Shown here one piece after another: positions 27,329-35,177 of a DNA stretch of 64,000 nt. Source of the stretch: a virus; IMG/VR virus record IMGVR_UViG_3300028844_004205, positions 1-64,000 of that record, one strand, 5' to 3'. Below the pieces are notes generated by a model. That model did not search any database. It saw only the letters and a program-made list of their open reading frames with translations, and had not been told where the DNA came from. Both the position numbers and the translations under genes were made by a program. Every line of letters begins with the position of its first letter. Positions within the stretch are counted from its first letter, which is position 1.

Positions 27329-27766
27329 TTACTCTATGCTTACAGAAAAAGTATCTACTACTATTGGATCGCCTATTGTCAGAATATTGTTATTGATAAC
27401 AATATCAGTCGTCGCAGTACCAACAGTTCCGTCGATTCGTCTGAAAGTAGTACTAGCCCCAGTTTCTGTACTTAATGCATAAATACGAAACCAAGTAGCA
27501 GTACCAGACGCATCAGCTGATGTATCTTCCCACGTACCTGCTTTTGCTATCGCCCCCGCTACTGCGGAAGCTGCGAACGCATTAGTAGTTGGCAGTACAA
27601 TAGTAGCCAATACAGTACCTGCACCTTCTGTGGTATCGGCATCAGTTGGTTGAGTACCAGAATACATAACTAACTGTGCGGTCGCGCCATCAAACATAGA
27701 TGTCATGTCTGTGCCATCAAGCAGTGCGTTTTTTAAACCTGTTGAAAATTTTGGATTAAGTGCCAT
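27329..27766 (-). CDS. Small virion protein, paralogue of the 27778-28218 gene
   Basis: The gene encodes 145 residues. It shares with the next gene an N-terminal STGL-(K/R)-x-x-LL segment, the motif YSGTQPTDAD, and a beta-sandwich-like body (GTWEDTSADASGTATWFRI). This small protein family occurs in phage structural regions, often in tandem. It is likely a head-tail or tail decoration component. The C-terminal strand is VVDTFSVSIE. The two genes are 11 bp apart. Confidence 0.65.
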   Translation of the reverse strand: MALNPKFSTGLKNALLDGTDMTSMFDGATAQLVMYSGTQPTDADTTEGAGTVLATIVLPTTNAFAASAVAGAIAKAGTWEDTSADASGTATWFRIYALSTETGASTTFRRIDGTVGTATTDIVINNNILTIGDPIVVDTFSVSIE

Positions 27767-27777
27767 TATCGCTCTCC

Positions 27778-28218
27778 TTAGCTAGCTGGTAAAGTGATAT
27801 CGAACTGGCTAACAGTTTGCACTGCTGGAGCCACTAGTGAAGTACTAGATATGTTCATGTCCGCACCACTTACGGCTATAGAGCCATCCAGACGAATCTC
27901 TGTAGTAGAGAGCGTATCAGGATCACCTGCTGTAGTAATTAGTCGGAAATAACCTGCAGTACCGTTAACAAGAGTAGTACCCTGCCACGTCTCTGCTACT
28001 GCCTTTGAAATAACACCCGCTACAGGCGCGTCGAAGGTTAGTTTGGTTCCACCACCATTTACTGTAATAGTTACAAGTAAGGTACCTGTTGCAGCTGCAT
28101 CCGCTGTTGCGGGCTGTGTACCAGAATATATGTTTATAGAAGACAAGTTGTAAGTGGACAGAAAATCATCTGTGCCCAATAACTGTTGTCGTAGTCCTGT
28201 TGATAATCGTAATGCCAT
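27778..28218 (-). CDS. Small virion protein, paralogue of the 27329-27766 gene
   Basis: The gene encodes 146 residues with the same layout as its neighbour: LSTGLRQQLLGTDDF, IYSGTQPATADAA, a central AETWQGTTLVNGTAGYFRL and a C-terminal strand VSQFDITLPAS. The tandem pair probably arose by duplication, and the two products may occupy different sites in the same ring or lattice. Exact location in the virion is not known. Confidence 0.65.
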   Translation of the reverse strand: MALRLSTGLRQQLLGTDDFLSTYNLSSINIYSGTQPATADAAATGTLLVTITVNGGGTKLTFDAPVAGVISKAVAETWQGTTLVNGTAGYFRLITTAGDPDTLSTTEIRLDGSIAVSGADMNISSTSLVAPAVQTVSQFDITLPAS

Positions 28219-28232
28219 TATGGCCTCCTTAG

Positions 28233-29432
28233 CTAAGAATTAATAACCGATACGTAATGGTTCTGCCCATCCTCGTGTCGGAACATTGCGGTGCCTTTCA
28301 AACCCTTCAGTACGTCTACTTTACGGGCAGTAATATTTACTATACTTCCGTCGGCCTGTCCAATACAAATCCCTTTATGGGACGTCCACATAGGTAGACT
28401 ATCTACACCCTCATTAGTGCCGAAATACTCAGCAGGAATATAAGATAATGTACCCGGTACTACACCAGCATTCGTTGTGTCATCTACGCTAGCCTGAGCT
28501 ATATCGCTACCGGAATAATAATTAGTTCGTTTAGTTGTGCCTATAAAGACCCCATTCTCCCCCGGTGCTATCATAGTGATGGCTTCTGGGAGTATAATAA
28601 AGTTGTATCTTTCATCCCGTTCTTCATAATCAAATGGTTCTGAGTATACCACTGTGTCTCCACATGCGTACAGCATTCGACCATTATAAGATGCAGCATC
28701 CGTAAATGCTGGAATAGGCTTGTGGTACTGCCCTAATAAAGGCTTCTGTAGAGCATGAGTAGTGTCTCTAAATGTGGCTGAAGAAAACCCATTATCGACT
28801 ACAGCGGCTAAGAAGTACTCCATGCCATCAGTAGTGGTTAGATACACATTTACCTTTTCTACATCTACATCAGAAGACATCGGTATACTGTTAAATATAA
28901 TACCACTATTATCTTCTGTCAAATTTATAAGGGCCGGGTCTCCCGCTCCGCTCTCCTGACCGTTATCTCTCTCATAGGTTAAAACTACTTGGTATCGACC
29001 TTTAGGTAGGTTACCAGTAGTAGCGGATAAAACAGCAGATCCCGGGCGATTTAAGCCCAAGGATCTGCTGACCCCCCCAGATATAACACCAGTCACAAAT
29101 CCGTCGGAATAATATGTTTTTCCGTTCAGTGTGTGTGCTGCAATGTTACCCCCAGTTCTGAGATCGGTGCGTATAAGTGTTGAAATTGTTCCATCATATT
29201 GATAGAGATTGGCCCCAGTAGTATACAAGAATATCTCGTCATCTATATACGCCGAATCTATAGTAGCCGCTAAAGAAGCAGTATTACCTTTTCTCCTTTT
29301 AATCTTTTTATCAGCGGTTATGTCTATGTTTTCTGCTTTTGTAAAAGCTTTAAACCCTATCTCGATAGGGTCTTGTACTGTAATTAGCCCATTAAACTCA
29401 CCAAAGTTTTGAGTCCTATTGTCTAGAGCCAT
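28233..29432 (-). CDS. Tail/nozzle-type structural protein, beta-propeller-like
   Basis: The gene encodes 399 residues. The sequence has repeated strand-turn patterns (NIAAHTLNGKTYYSDGF, ADGSIVNITARKVDVLKG) and the N-terminal FKAFTKAENIDITADKKIKRRKG, reminiscent of tail nozzle or DNA-stabilising proteins of short-tailed phages that bind below the connector. It follows directly (1-bp overlap) after the adaptor gene 29432-30139, the gene order expected for portal, adaptor and nozzle. The fold is inferred from pattern, not from a confident motif. Confidence 0.6.
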   Translation of the reverse strand: MALDNRTQNFGEFNGLITVQDPIEIGFKAFTKAENIDITADKKIKRRKGNTASLAATIDSAYIDDEIFLYTTGANLYQYDGTISTLIRTDLRTGGNIAAHTLNGKTYYSDGFVTGVISGGVSRSLGLNRPGSAVLSATTGNLPKGRYQVVLTYERDNGQESGAGDPALINLTEDNSGIIFNSIPMSSDVDVEKVNVYLTTTDGMEYFLAAVVDNGFSSATFRDTTHALQKPLLGQYHKPIPAFTDAASYNGRMLYACGDTVVYSEPFDYEERDERYNFIILPEAITMIAPGENGVFIGTTKRTNYYSGSDIAQASVDDTTNAGVVPGTLSYIPAEYFGTNEGVDSLPMWTSHKGICIGQADGSIVNITARKVDVLKGLKGTAMFRHEDGQNHYVSVINS

Positions 29433-30139
29433 TAAAGGCCTCCGTACTCAACAACACGGGCTGGCTTGTACCTCTTCTTTAATTCTTCCTGAATCTCTCT
29501 AGTCTTTAGCATGAAAGATGATCTGAACAGTTCTGCTTTTTCCTCATTGAAGATATCAGCATCGTGTTTTTTGTACGCATAATGCTGCATTAATTCTAGC
29601 ATTATATACTGATGCTCTATCTCGGTTACTTCGAGAGCATTAGCTTTAGTAACTATGTCCACTAGTGGATAACGTATTACCGTCATATTAACAGTGTCAT
29701 TAGCTATAGGTATAGGAACGAGCCGAGCTTCGTCTTTTTGCCAGTTAGTAACCAGTATCCGTGGTGTCCCGGTTTGTTCCTGCCAGTTAGAACTGAAGCT
29801 CAGGCCGTAGTCTTCATTTATCCAACCTGAATCAATCTCTTCATGCTTAAGTAGAACTACCTTATATTTGGTAGATGCCATTCTCGCACGTTTGATTTTG
29901 ATTATTAGTGGACTCATTGGAAGCGAAGGATCATCAGCAGTAACTGGTGCGTCCACAATAGCTGTGGTAGAACTGTCGATGAATATTTCTGTCTCTCGTG
30001 CAAAAGCCCTTTGGGCTAAGTGCATGTAAGAGTATATCTCTAAATCAGTCCAAAGAGAATCTGAGTCGTCGCCATCACCGGGTTGTTCCGGATCGTCGGC
30101 AACAGCTCTAAATAAATTCTTTAGTTCTTCAGTCGTCAT
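29432..30139 (-). CDS. Head-tail connector/adaptor protein
   Basis: The gene encodes 235 residues, mostly helical at both ends with a central beta part. The pattern LWTDLEIYSYMHLAQRAFARETEIF near the N-terminus and NMTVIRYPL...EVTEIEHQYIMLELMQHYAYKKHDAD towards the C-terminus is typical of the adaptor ring that attaches below the portal in short-tailed phages. It lies between the capsid block and the nozzle-like gene. Confidence 0.7.
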   Translation of the reverse strand: MTTEELKNLFRAVADDPEQPGDGDDSDSLWTDLEIYSYMHLAQRAFARETEIFIDSSTTAIVDAPVTADDPSLPMSPLIIKIKRARMASTKYKVVLLKHEEIDSGWINEDYGLSFSSNWQEQTGTPRILVTNWQKDEARLVPIPIANDTVNMTVIRYPLVDIVTKANALEVTEIEHQYIMLELMQHYAYKKHDADIFNEEKAELFRSSFMLKTREIQEELKKRYKPARVVEYGGL

Positions 30140-30509
30140 TTATTTTTTCTTGGAATGTTGCCCAGTAAACGTCTCGCTCTTTGGCCTGCACATCGAACTC
30201 ACAAATCTGTGATAGTGCTTTAACTGTAGGTGCGCCATTACCACCGAAATCTCCTCGCTCATTCCGAGAATACATTAGTTCAAGAGCGTCCATGACTGCT
30301 GCGTCTCTAGCAGCGCCTTTAGGGGTCTCTTTAACTTTGGGTGCTGGAATCTCTGGTGCGGTTTCTCCTTCAACTACTGTTGCGCCAATATATAAAGCTT
30401 CTTGGTACATAGGGAAAGGCACGTTAACTTCTTTATCCTTTTCGAAAAGAATAATAGGCCCATTAATTGAGGCTAATCTAAAATTGCGGTTTAATACCAT
30501 CTTAGGCAT
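30129..30509 (-). CDS. Small head protein of unknown role
   Basis: The gene encodes 126 residues. It starts KMVLNRNFRLASINGPIILFEKDKEVNVP, a short beta segment often seen in small phage proteins between capsid and connector genes, and ends with an acidic helix. It overlaps the connector gene by 11 bp. It is the first gene after the terminator at 30528-30552. Function unknown. Confidence 0.55.
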   Translation of the reverse strand: MPKMVLNRNFRLASINGPIILFEKDKEVNVPFPMYQEALYIGATVVEGETAPEIPAPKVKETPKGAARDAAVMDALELMYSRNERGDFGGNGAPTVKALSQICEFDVQAKERDVYWATFQEKINDD

Positions 30510-30527
30510 AGGGGGTTCTCCTTAGAT

Positions 30528-30552
30528 AAAAAATGGGGGACCGAAGTCCCCC
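30528..30552 (-). terminator. Intrinsic terminator with UUCG loop after the decoration gene
   Basis: On the minus strand GGGGGAC-TTCG-GTCCCCC is followed by ATTTTTTA. The perfect 7-bp stem, the stabilising C(UUCG)G loop and the T run make this a strong rho-independent terminator. It ends or attenuates the major capsid/decoration transcript before the connector genes. Confidence 0.9.
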
Positions 30553-30565
30553 GAACAGTGGTTTT

Positions 30566-30970
30566 TTAAGACTGCACTGGATGATTTTCGTGAGCTCTAC
30601 CTTCGATGACATATTGAACTGCCAGTCTAGCGGTACCTACTGTAGGTGCGCCAACATTAGTCAATACTACATCTATGGTGTCATACGTGGAATATTTATA
30701 CCCCGTAAGATCAAGAGCCGTTGCACCGAGAGTCTTCATATCTACAGTACTAACTGTATAACGATTCGGATCAACCGCGTCGCCTACATCCAGAGCTGCT
30801 GTAGTTGCTGAGTCCCATGCAACGTCTACCATTACAGAACCGCCGATAATCGTCGCATTAGGCGGGATATCGATTGCTGCTGTAGCAGTCGCTTCAGTTG
30901 GGTCTCCAAAAGAGAATTCAACTTCTGCGTATATAGGCCATTGGCGGCCTCCATCTTTAGTAATTGCCAT
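30566..30970 (-). CDS. Capsid decoration/stabilisation protein candidate
   Basis: The gene encodes 134 residues, beta-rich, without a recognised enzyme motif (IYAEVEFSFGDPTEAT; VQYVIEGRAHENHP at the end). It lies 13 bp downstream of the major capsid gene and before a strong terminator, so both are co-transcribed at a high level. Small beta-rich proteins in this position usually decorate or cement the capsid. Confidence 0.6.
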   Translation of the reverse strand: MAITKDGGRQWPIYAEVEFSFGDPTEATATAAIDIPPNATIIGGSVMVDVAWDSATTAALDVGDAVDPNRYTVSTVDMKTLGATALDLTGYKYSTYDTIDVVLTNVGAPTVGTARLAVQYVIEGRAHENHPVQS

Positions 30971-30983
30971 TTGAAAAGCCTCC

Positions 30984-32096
30984 TTAAATAGCTGTGTCTA
31001 GTACCATAACGCCAAAATCCTCGTCAGTACCATTGATTGCGCTTCGGAAAACAGGTTTCTTCAAACCACACATTTTGCCTACAGAAATAGCTTGTTGGTT
31101 TTCATAGTCAAAGCCTTTTTCCACCCAGTACGGATCGCCAATATCTGCAAAACCCATGGCCTGAGCGCCTGCGAAAATGATTCGTTGACCTTCAACGTCA
31201 TTACTACCACCCCATTTATCAACACCAGAAGTAAGACCTTTGGTGTTATAAACATGACGGTACTCGTGAAGCATTAAGCCATCTACCATAATACCGGTAG
31301 TTTGACCCTTGAAGATAGGATTATCTTTAGAGCGAGGCATTGCGTGGCGCCAAGCTTGTAGGAAATCCGAATCCTGTTTTAGTTGAGCAAAGCCTTGAGG
31401 AGTCATGAAAACATGATACAGCTCTAGACCTTCTTCGCCTCGAATAGGGCGTAAGAACTGGTCTTTAGCGTAAGCTTTCATTTCTACTAGCATAGCCCAT
31501 GATGGTACATCCAACGCATCTACAGCGGCTGTATTACCAGCTTCGAGACCCGTGGTTACATCCCATCGTCGATGGCGATTTGCTGTTGGAGCAGTTACAT
31601 CAGCAGCGTACTCCAAGAAAGGCAAGTCAGAGCCTACGCGAGCCGCACCATTGGTTTGGTTTGCATAAGAAACACCTGACAGAGTTAGAAAAGCTAATTG
31701 ATCTAAACGATCAGAAAGCCAGTATGATAGTACATCTTTGGAGTTATCACGAAACGTGACAACAGATTTTTGGTCAGCCATACGACCTTCGTGGCGGTTA
31801 GCATGACGAATCTGATCGATCTGGATCACTTGGTCATAACTCTTGAGAGCTTCTTCATTACCCTCTAAAGTACGATCACCTGCGATACCATCACCTTCAA
31901 GATCGGCGACTAACGTTAATACAGCACGAGCTCCTTTGTGATCTTTCTTAAGTTCACTGATTCGTTGAATCATAGAAGTGTTGCTATCACCTGTGAAGTT
32001 GTTCATGAACATGTTGTTCCGAGCTGCCTTCCAGATGTCGCGCTGCCACATCGTCAGTTGTTCTGACGTTAAGTTGGCAAAATTAGTTAATGACAT
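30984..32096 (-). CDS. Major capsid protein (N4 gp56/DUF4043-like)
   Basis: The gene encodes 370 residues. Strong family signature segments are LTMWQRDIWKAARNNMFMN, GARAVLTLVADLEGDGIAGD, TLEGNEEALKSYDQVIQIDQIRHANR, GRMADQKSVVTFRDNS and YWLSDRLDQLAFLTLSGVSY. These match the N4 gp56-type capsid family (HK97-fold). The ribosome binding site is TTAGGAGGT, followed by AACCGT and ATG. It is isolated between two UUCG terminators with only the decoration gene, as expected for the most abundant virion protein. Confidence 0.9.
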   Translation of the reverse strand: MSLTNFANLTSEQLTMWQRDIWKAARNNMFMNNFTGDSNTSMIQRISELKKDHKGARAVLTLVADLEGDGIAGDRTLEGNEEALKSYDQVIQIDQIRHANRHEGRMADQKSVVTFRDNSKDVLSYWLSDRLDQLAFLTLSGVSYANQTNGAARVGSDLPFLEYAADVTAPTANRHRRWDVTTGLEAGNTAAVDALDVPSWAMLVEMKAYAKDQFLRPIRGEEGLELYHVFMTPQGFAQLKQDSDFLQAWRHAMPRSKDNPIFKGQTTGIMVDGLMLHEYRHVYNTKGLTSGVDKWGGSNDVEGQRIIFAGAQAMGFADIGDPYWVEKGFDYENQQAISVGKMCGLKKPVFRSAINGTDEDFGVMVLDTAI

Positions 32097-32243
32097 ACGG
32101 TTACCTCCTAAGTAACACGATTAAAAGTATTTATCCCTTCTGAACTGTCGTGTCAGTAATCCCGTATGTCGAATCTTTATCGAGGTTGCGATGCTCGTCT
32201 GGTTATCGACCCAGCACGTATAGTAAAAGACTACCTTTATATT

Positions 32244-32273
32244 AAAAAGTTCCCGGGTCCGAAGACCCGGGAA
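32244..32273 (-). terminator. Intrinsic terminator with UUCG loop between scaffold and capsid genes
   Basis: On the minus strand TTCCCGGGTC-TTCG-GACCCGGGAA forms a 10-bp stem with a UUCG loop, followed by CTTTTTAAT. It lies just after the scaffold stop at 32284, so it limits read-through from the packaging/scaffold transcript. The 150 bp between it and the capsid start (32097-32243) may therefore hold a capsid promoter. I see no clear consensus there. Confidence 0.9.
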
Positions 32274-32283
32274 AGGGGAGCTA

Positions 32284-33165
32284 CTACACGAAATCGCCTC
32301 TTAAGCGTTTACGAGTTTCTTCGGGTAGTTCATCTAAGTCCTTATCTGTTAATTTGTTTACATCCAGCTCGCCAGCGGAACCTGCTTTATTAGCATCTAA
32401 GCCTACTCCAGCGTCATTAGGGGGTAAATTATTGGCATCTTTTATATTCTTCTCGATGTCAGTAACTTTCTTATCTATACCCTTTTCGTCTGGTGCAGCA
32501 CCTAACACATAATTAACAGCCGCAGTTGTAGCCTTAGCTGGGGTATACCCCTTAAGCTCTAAAGCATCAGCTAGTTCGTTAACCTCTCTGACAATATCTT
32601 CGTCATAGGAGCCTTCTTTCTCATGGTTAAGTATATCATACTTTTCTGTGAGAGTTTCTATAGTCCGGTCTAGCTCGGTGTCTTGCTGGCTCTGAACCCG
32701 GGTAGTATCAGCTGTTGATGATATTAGCTCTTGCGTTTGTTGTCGTGATAATTCGCGCATCTCTTTATTAAGAGCCGCTACTTTCTCCGCGTCTGCGTCT
32801 TTAATAGCATCTGCTACTTCTTTATCAATTGCTTCGAACCTAGCATCATAATCGAAACCTTCTGGACTAGGGGTTGCCTTGTCCTGTTGGATAGCTTGGA
32901 GTTTAAGCTCTAGTGCATCTGCTCGATCTTTCTCTTTCTCAATTTGTCGATTCTTAAAATCGAGGCGAGACTTAGGAACCATGAAGTCTTTCTTACCTTC
33001 TTCCTTAGGTTCTTCTTCGGGTTCTTCCTTAGGTTCTTCCTTAGGTTCTTCCTTAGGTTCTTCCTTTGGCTCTTCTTCTAGTTCATCGCCTCTATCTTCT
33101 TTACCGCCACCTTCTTCAACTACGCTGAACGTAGCGAAGGCTAAAAACCACTTTAAATACCACAT
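32284..33165 (-). CDS. Scaffolding protein candidate
   Basis: The gene encodes 293 residues, very acidic and helical. A run of EEPKEEPKEEPKEEP repeats lies at about residues 30-56, then MVPKSRLDFKNRQIEKEKDRADALE starts a long coiled coil (about 60-190), and a basic C-terminal end (ETRKRLRGDFV) could bind the capsid shell. This is the usual layout of phage scaffolds, and it lies directly upstream of the capsid gene. Unusually the first 15 residues are hydrophobic (WYLKWFLAFATFSVV). The ATG is supported by a strong AGGAGGT site. Confidence 0.8.
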   Translation of the reverse strand: MWYLKWFLAFATFSVVEEGGGKEDRGDELEEEPKEEPKEEPKEEPKEEPEEEPKEEGKKDFMVPKSRLDFKNRQIEKEKDRADALELKLQAIQQDKATPSPEGFDYDARFEAIDKEVADAIKDADAEKVAALNKEMRELSRQQTQELISSTADTTRVQSQQDTELDRTIETLTEKYDILNHEKEGSYDEDIVREVNELADALELKGYTPAKATTAAVNYVLGAAPDEKGIDKKVTDIEKNIKDANNLPPNDAGVGLDANKAGSAGELDVNKLTDKDLDELPEETRKRLRGDFV

Positions 33166-33203
33166 ATCATCTACCTCCTAGGTAGTTATCATCCAGATTT
33201 TTG

Positions 33204-33362
33204 TTAGCTAGAAAACTTACTAACAGCTTTGTTCCATTTCTCAATAGCTTCTTTGGCTATTTCAGTTTGTGCTGCTACAACTTCTTCAACTTGCTTACAA
33301 GCTATTTGTGCTTGTTCTGTAAGCAACTCAAGTTGTGAGTCGAATAGATCTTTAATACCCAT
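33204..33362 (-). CDS. Small amphipathic helical protein, phasin-like
   Basis: The gene encodes 52 residues from ATG at 33362 with an AGAGAGGT ribosome binding site. The product is one long amphipathic helix (MGIKDLFDSQLELLTEQ ... EKWNKAVSKFSS). The Ala/Glu/Gln pattern resembles phasin segments, but the similarity may be only compositional. It lies between the scaffold and the RFK-ending genes. Role unknown, perhaps a minor virion or assembly factor. Confidence 0.55.
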   Translation of the reverse strand: MGIKDLFDSQLELLTEQAQIACKQVEEVVAAQTEIAKEAIEKWNKAVSKFSS

Positions 33363-33389
33363 AGTACATTTACCTCTCTTAGTTAAAAA

Positions 33390-33545
33390 TTATTTAAACC
33401 TGTTCATACGCCTGCCGTTTTCAGCGAGCTCTTTTTTCTTCCGATCTTTATCCTTTTTGTTCTTAAAAAAATTCTTAGCCTTATCTACTTCCCTTTTTAA
33501 TCTATCAGCAGAAAAATCTTTAGGAGCGCTTCTTAGTGATTCCAT
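33390..33545 (-). CDS. Small basic protein ending in RFK
   Basis: The gene encodes 51 residues, very rich in Lys and Arg (KNFFKNKKDKDRKKKELAENG). The ATG at 33545 overlaps the upstream stop (TAATG). Its C-terminus MNRFK matches the -RFK ends of the two upstream genes. It may be a packaged DNA-binding or ejected peptide. Coupled translation with 33545-34144 supports it being real. Confidence 0.6.
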   Translation of the reverse strand: MESLRSAPKDFSADRLKREVDKAKNFFKNKKDKDRKKKELAENGRRMNRFK

Positions 33546-34144
33546 TACTTGAACCTCTTCCTTTTTGGCTGTATTCTATTAGAAATTTGTTGACCTACCT
33601 TACCTGCTAAATTCCCTGTTAGGTCATTACCTAATCTATTAAGTGTACTCATTAGAGCTTGCGTGGGTACGTTATTTCCCGGCATACCTTCTACAAATTT
33701 ATCTGGATCTTGGTATGCTTCCCTAGCTGAGTTAACCCCACTGAGAGCGCTAGCTATCGTGCCTACTCTACCAAGGCCTGCTTTTATAGAGTTACCTGAT
33801 CTTATTAGAAAAGGCTGTTTTATACCTTTTTCGTTCTTCTGCTCCTGTAATGCTCTCTGTCTTTCAAGAGGTGCCGGTCTAGCTGCCTTTCTAGCTGCTC
33901 TCGCTTGACGAGCTTCTGCTTTCGCTTTAGCGGATGCTGCTTCTGCCGCCGCCTGCCGTTCTAAAACCTTACGCTTATGTCTTCCCTCTCTGAACTCGTT
34001 GAAGTTATCGCCGAGCTTTTTACCAAAATATATGTCAGAAGCTAGCCCTAGTACTGGGTTTAATTCTGAAGCTCCTGCTATTATACCAGCTTCGCCGATC
34101 CTTGCCAAGGCTTTCTGTCTGTCAGTTCTTTTATCTTCAGCCAT
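33545..34144 (-). CDS. Basic virion protein candidate with hydrophobic module, ends KRKRFK
   Basis: The gene encodes 199 residues. A basic coiled part (about 50-110, RQARAARKAARP) is followed by a Gly/Ala hydrophobic module (GLGRVGTIASALSGVNSAREAYQDPDKFVEG) and LNRLGNDLTGNLAGKVGQQIS, then a basic end. The module resembles that of the next gene (34146-35177) and, more weakly, of the 470-residue protein at 21467-22879. It is likely an internal or ejected virion protein near the portal genes. Confidence 0.6.
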   Translation of the reverse strand: MAEDKRTDRQKALARIGEAGIIAGASELNPVLGLASDIYFGKKLGDNFNEFREGRHKRKVLERQAAAEAASAKAKAEARQARAARKAARPAPLERQRALQEQKNEKGIKQPFLIRSGNSIKAGLGRVGTIASALSGVNSAREAYQDPDKFVEGMPGNNVPTQALMSTLNRLGNDLTGNLAGKVGQQISNRIQPKRKRFK

Positions 34145-34145
34145 T

Positions 34146-35177
34146 CTATTTAAATCTCTTTTTTCTAAGGGCTAAGCCCCTTTTAAGTAGGGGCATCGCG
34201 TTTAGAATAGAAGAGCTTTCATCCTCTCCTGATATAGCGTTACCTACATTTCCTGCTTGCCCAAAGGTTATATCATTACCTAAGTTCCGTAAACCTGATG
34301 TAATCCCCTGAATAAATTTATTTGGTCCTACCCCATTATCAAAGAACTGCTTTGGGTTATCCACTGCATCTTTTACAGAAAGCCCTGTGCTAACAGCCCC
34401 TGCAACAGGGCCACCTTTTGTCGCCAGCGACCGCAGCAGTTTTTTTCTAGCCACCATTTTTTCAAAAGTCTTTAAGTCTTTAGCTCTTTGCTCAGGGGAC
34501 TTAGCTCTGAATTTTTTATCCATTTCTATTCTTTGCTGCTTTGATAAATGAGATCCTTTATTCGCATTCTCAAGTATCTTTTGCTCCTTCCTGTCGCTAG
34601 CTGTAGTTGCACTAGCGAGGGGTTTTCTCTGGTCCTTGTCAAACAGTTGTTGCGTTATAAGGTGGTCGCCTAGCTCTTTCCCGAAAACCTTTCTCATTTT
34701 GCTTCTGCGTTCTAAGTTCTTGTTAAGAGCTTTCGCTATGCTTTTATTTTTTGTGTCCTCCACTCTTCTCGCATTACTCTCCATTTTATCCACGGTGTCG
34801 TTATCTAGTATAGATCTAAGTACTTCATTACTCCGTGAAGGAGGGGGTCTTTTGGCACCCCTTATTTGCTCAGGTTTTTGGTTTTCTGGTTTAAACTTAT
34901 CATTAATCTCCGGAAATTTCTCACGTAGCGCGGTCCTTCTAGGAGGGCTTAAATTACTTTTCCTAACCTGCTTATTCGCTTCTGTGGGTATATTAGTGGT
35001 TGGTAAGTCTGCTCTTTTATTTATCCGGGCGTTACGTTCTAGCTTCCTTTTTTCCGCCGCAGTTAAACCCCCTCGGTCTGCGAGGGCTCTCCGGTCTTGA
35101 CTCTGCCTTTCCATTACCGATAGTTCCCTATCAGTAAAGGGGCTTTCACCGGGTTTTGTTTTATTACCCTTACCCAC
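34146..35177 (-). CDS. Basic virion protein candidate, paralogous C-terminal module, ends RKKRFK
   Basis: The gene encodes 343 residues. The first 230 are extremely basic and hydrophilic (many Lys, Arg, Glu and Gln), with little hydrophobic core. The last 100 residues carry the module VAGAVSTGLSVKDAVDNPKQFFDNG...LRNLGNDITFGQAGNVGNAIS, aligned with the 199-residue neighbour. It overlaps the portal gene by 8 bp. It may bind DNA or RNA within the head, or be ejected. Confidence 0.6.
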   Translation of the reverse strand: MGKGNKTKPGESPFTDRELSVMERQSQDRRALADRGGLTAAEKRKLERNARINKRADLPTTNIPTEANKQVRKSNLSPPRRTALREKFPEINDKFKPENQKPEQIRGAKRPPPSRSNEVLRSILDNDTVDKMESNARRVEDTKNKSIAKALNKNLERRSKMRKVFGKELGDHLITQQLFDKDQRKPLASATTASDRKEQKILENANKGSHLSKQQRIEMDKKFRAKSPEQRAKDLKTFEKMVARKKLLRSLATKGGPVAGAVSTGLSVKDAVDNPKQFFDNGVGPNKFIQGITSGLRNLGNDITFGQAGNVGNAISGEDESSSILNAMPLLKRGLALRKKRFK

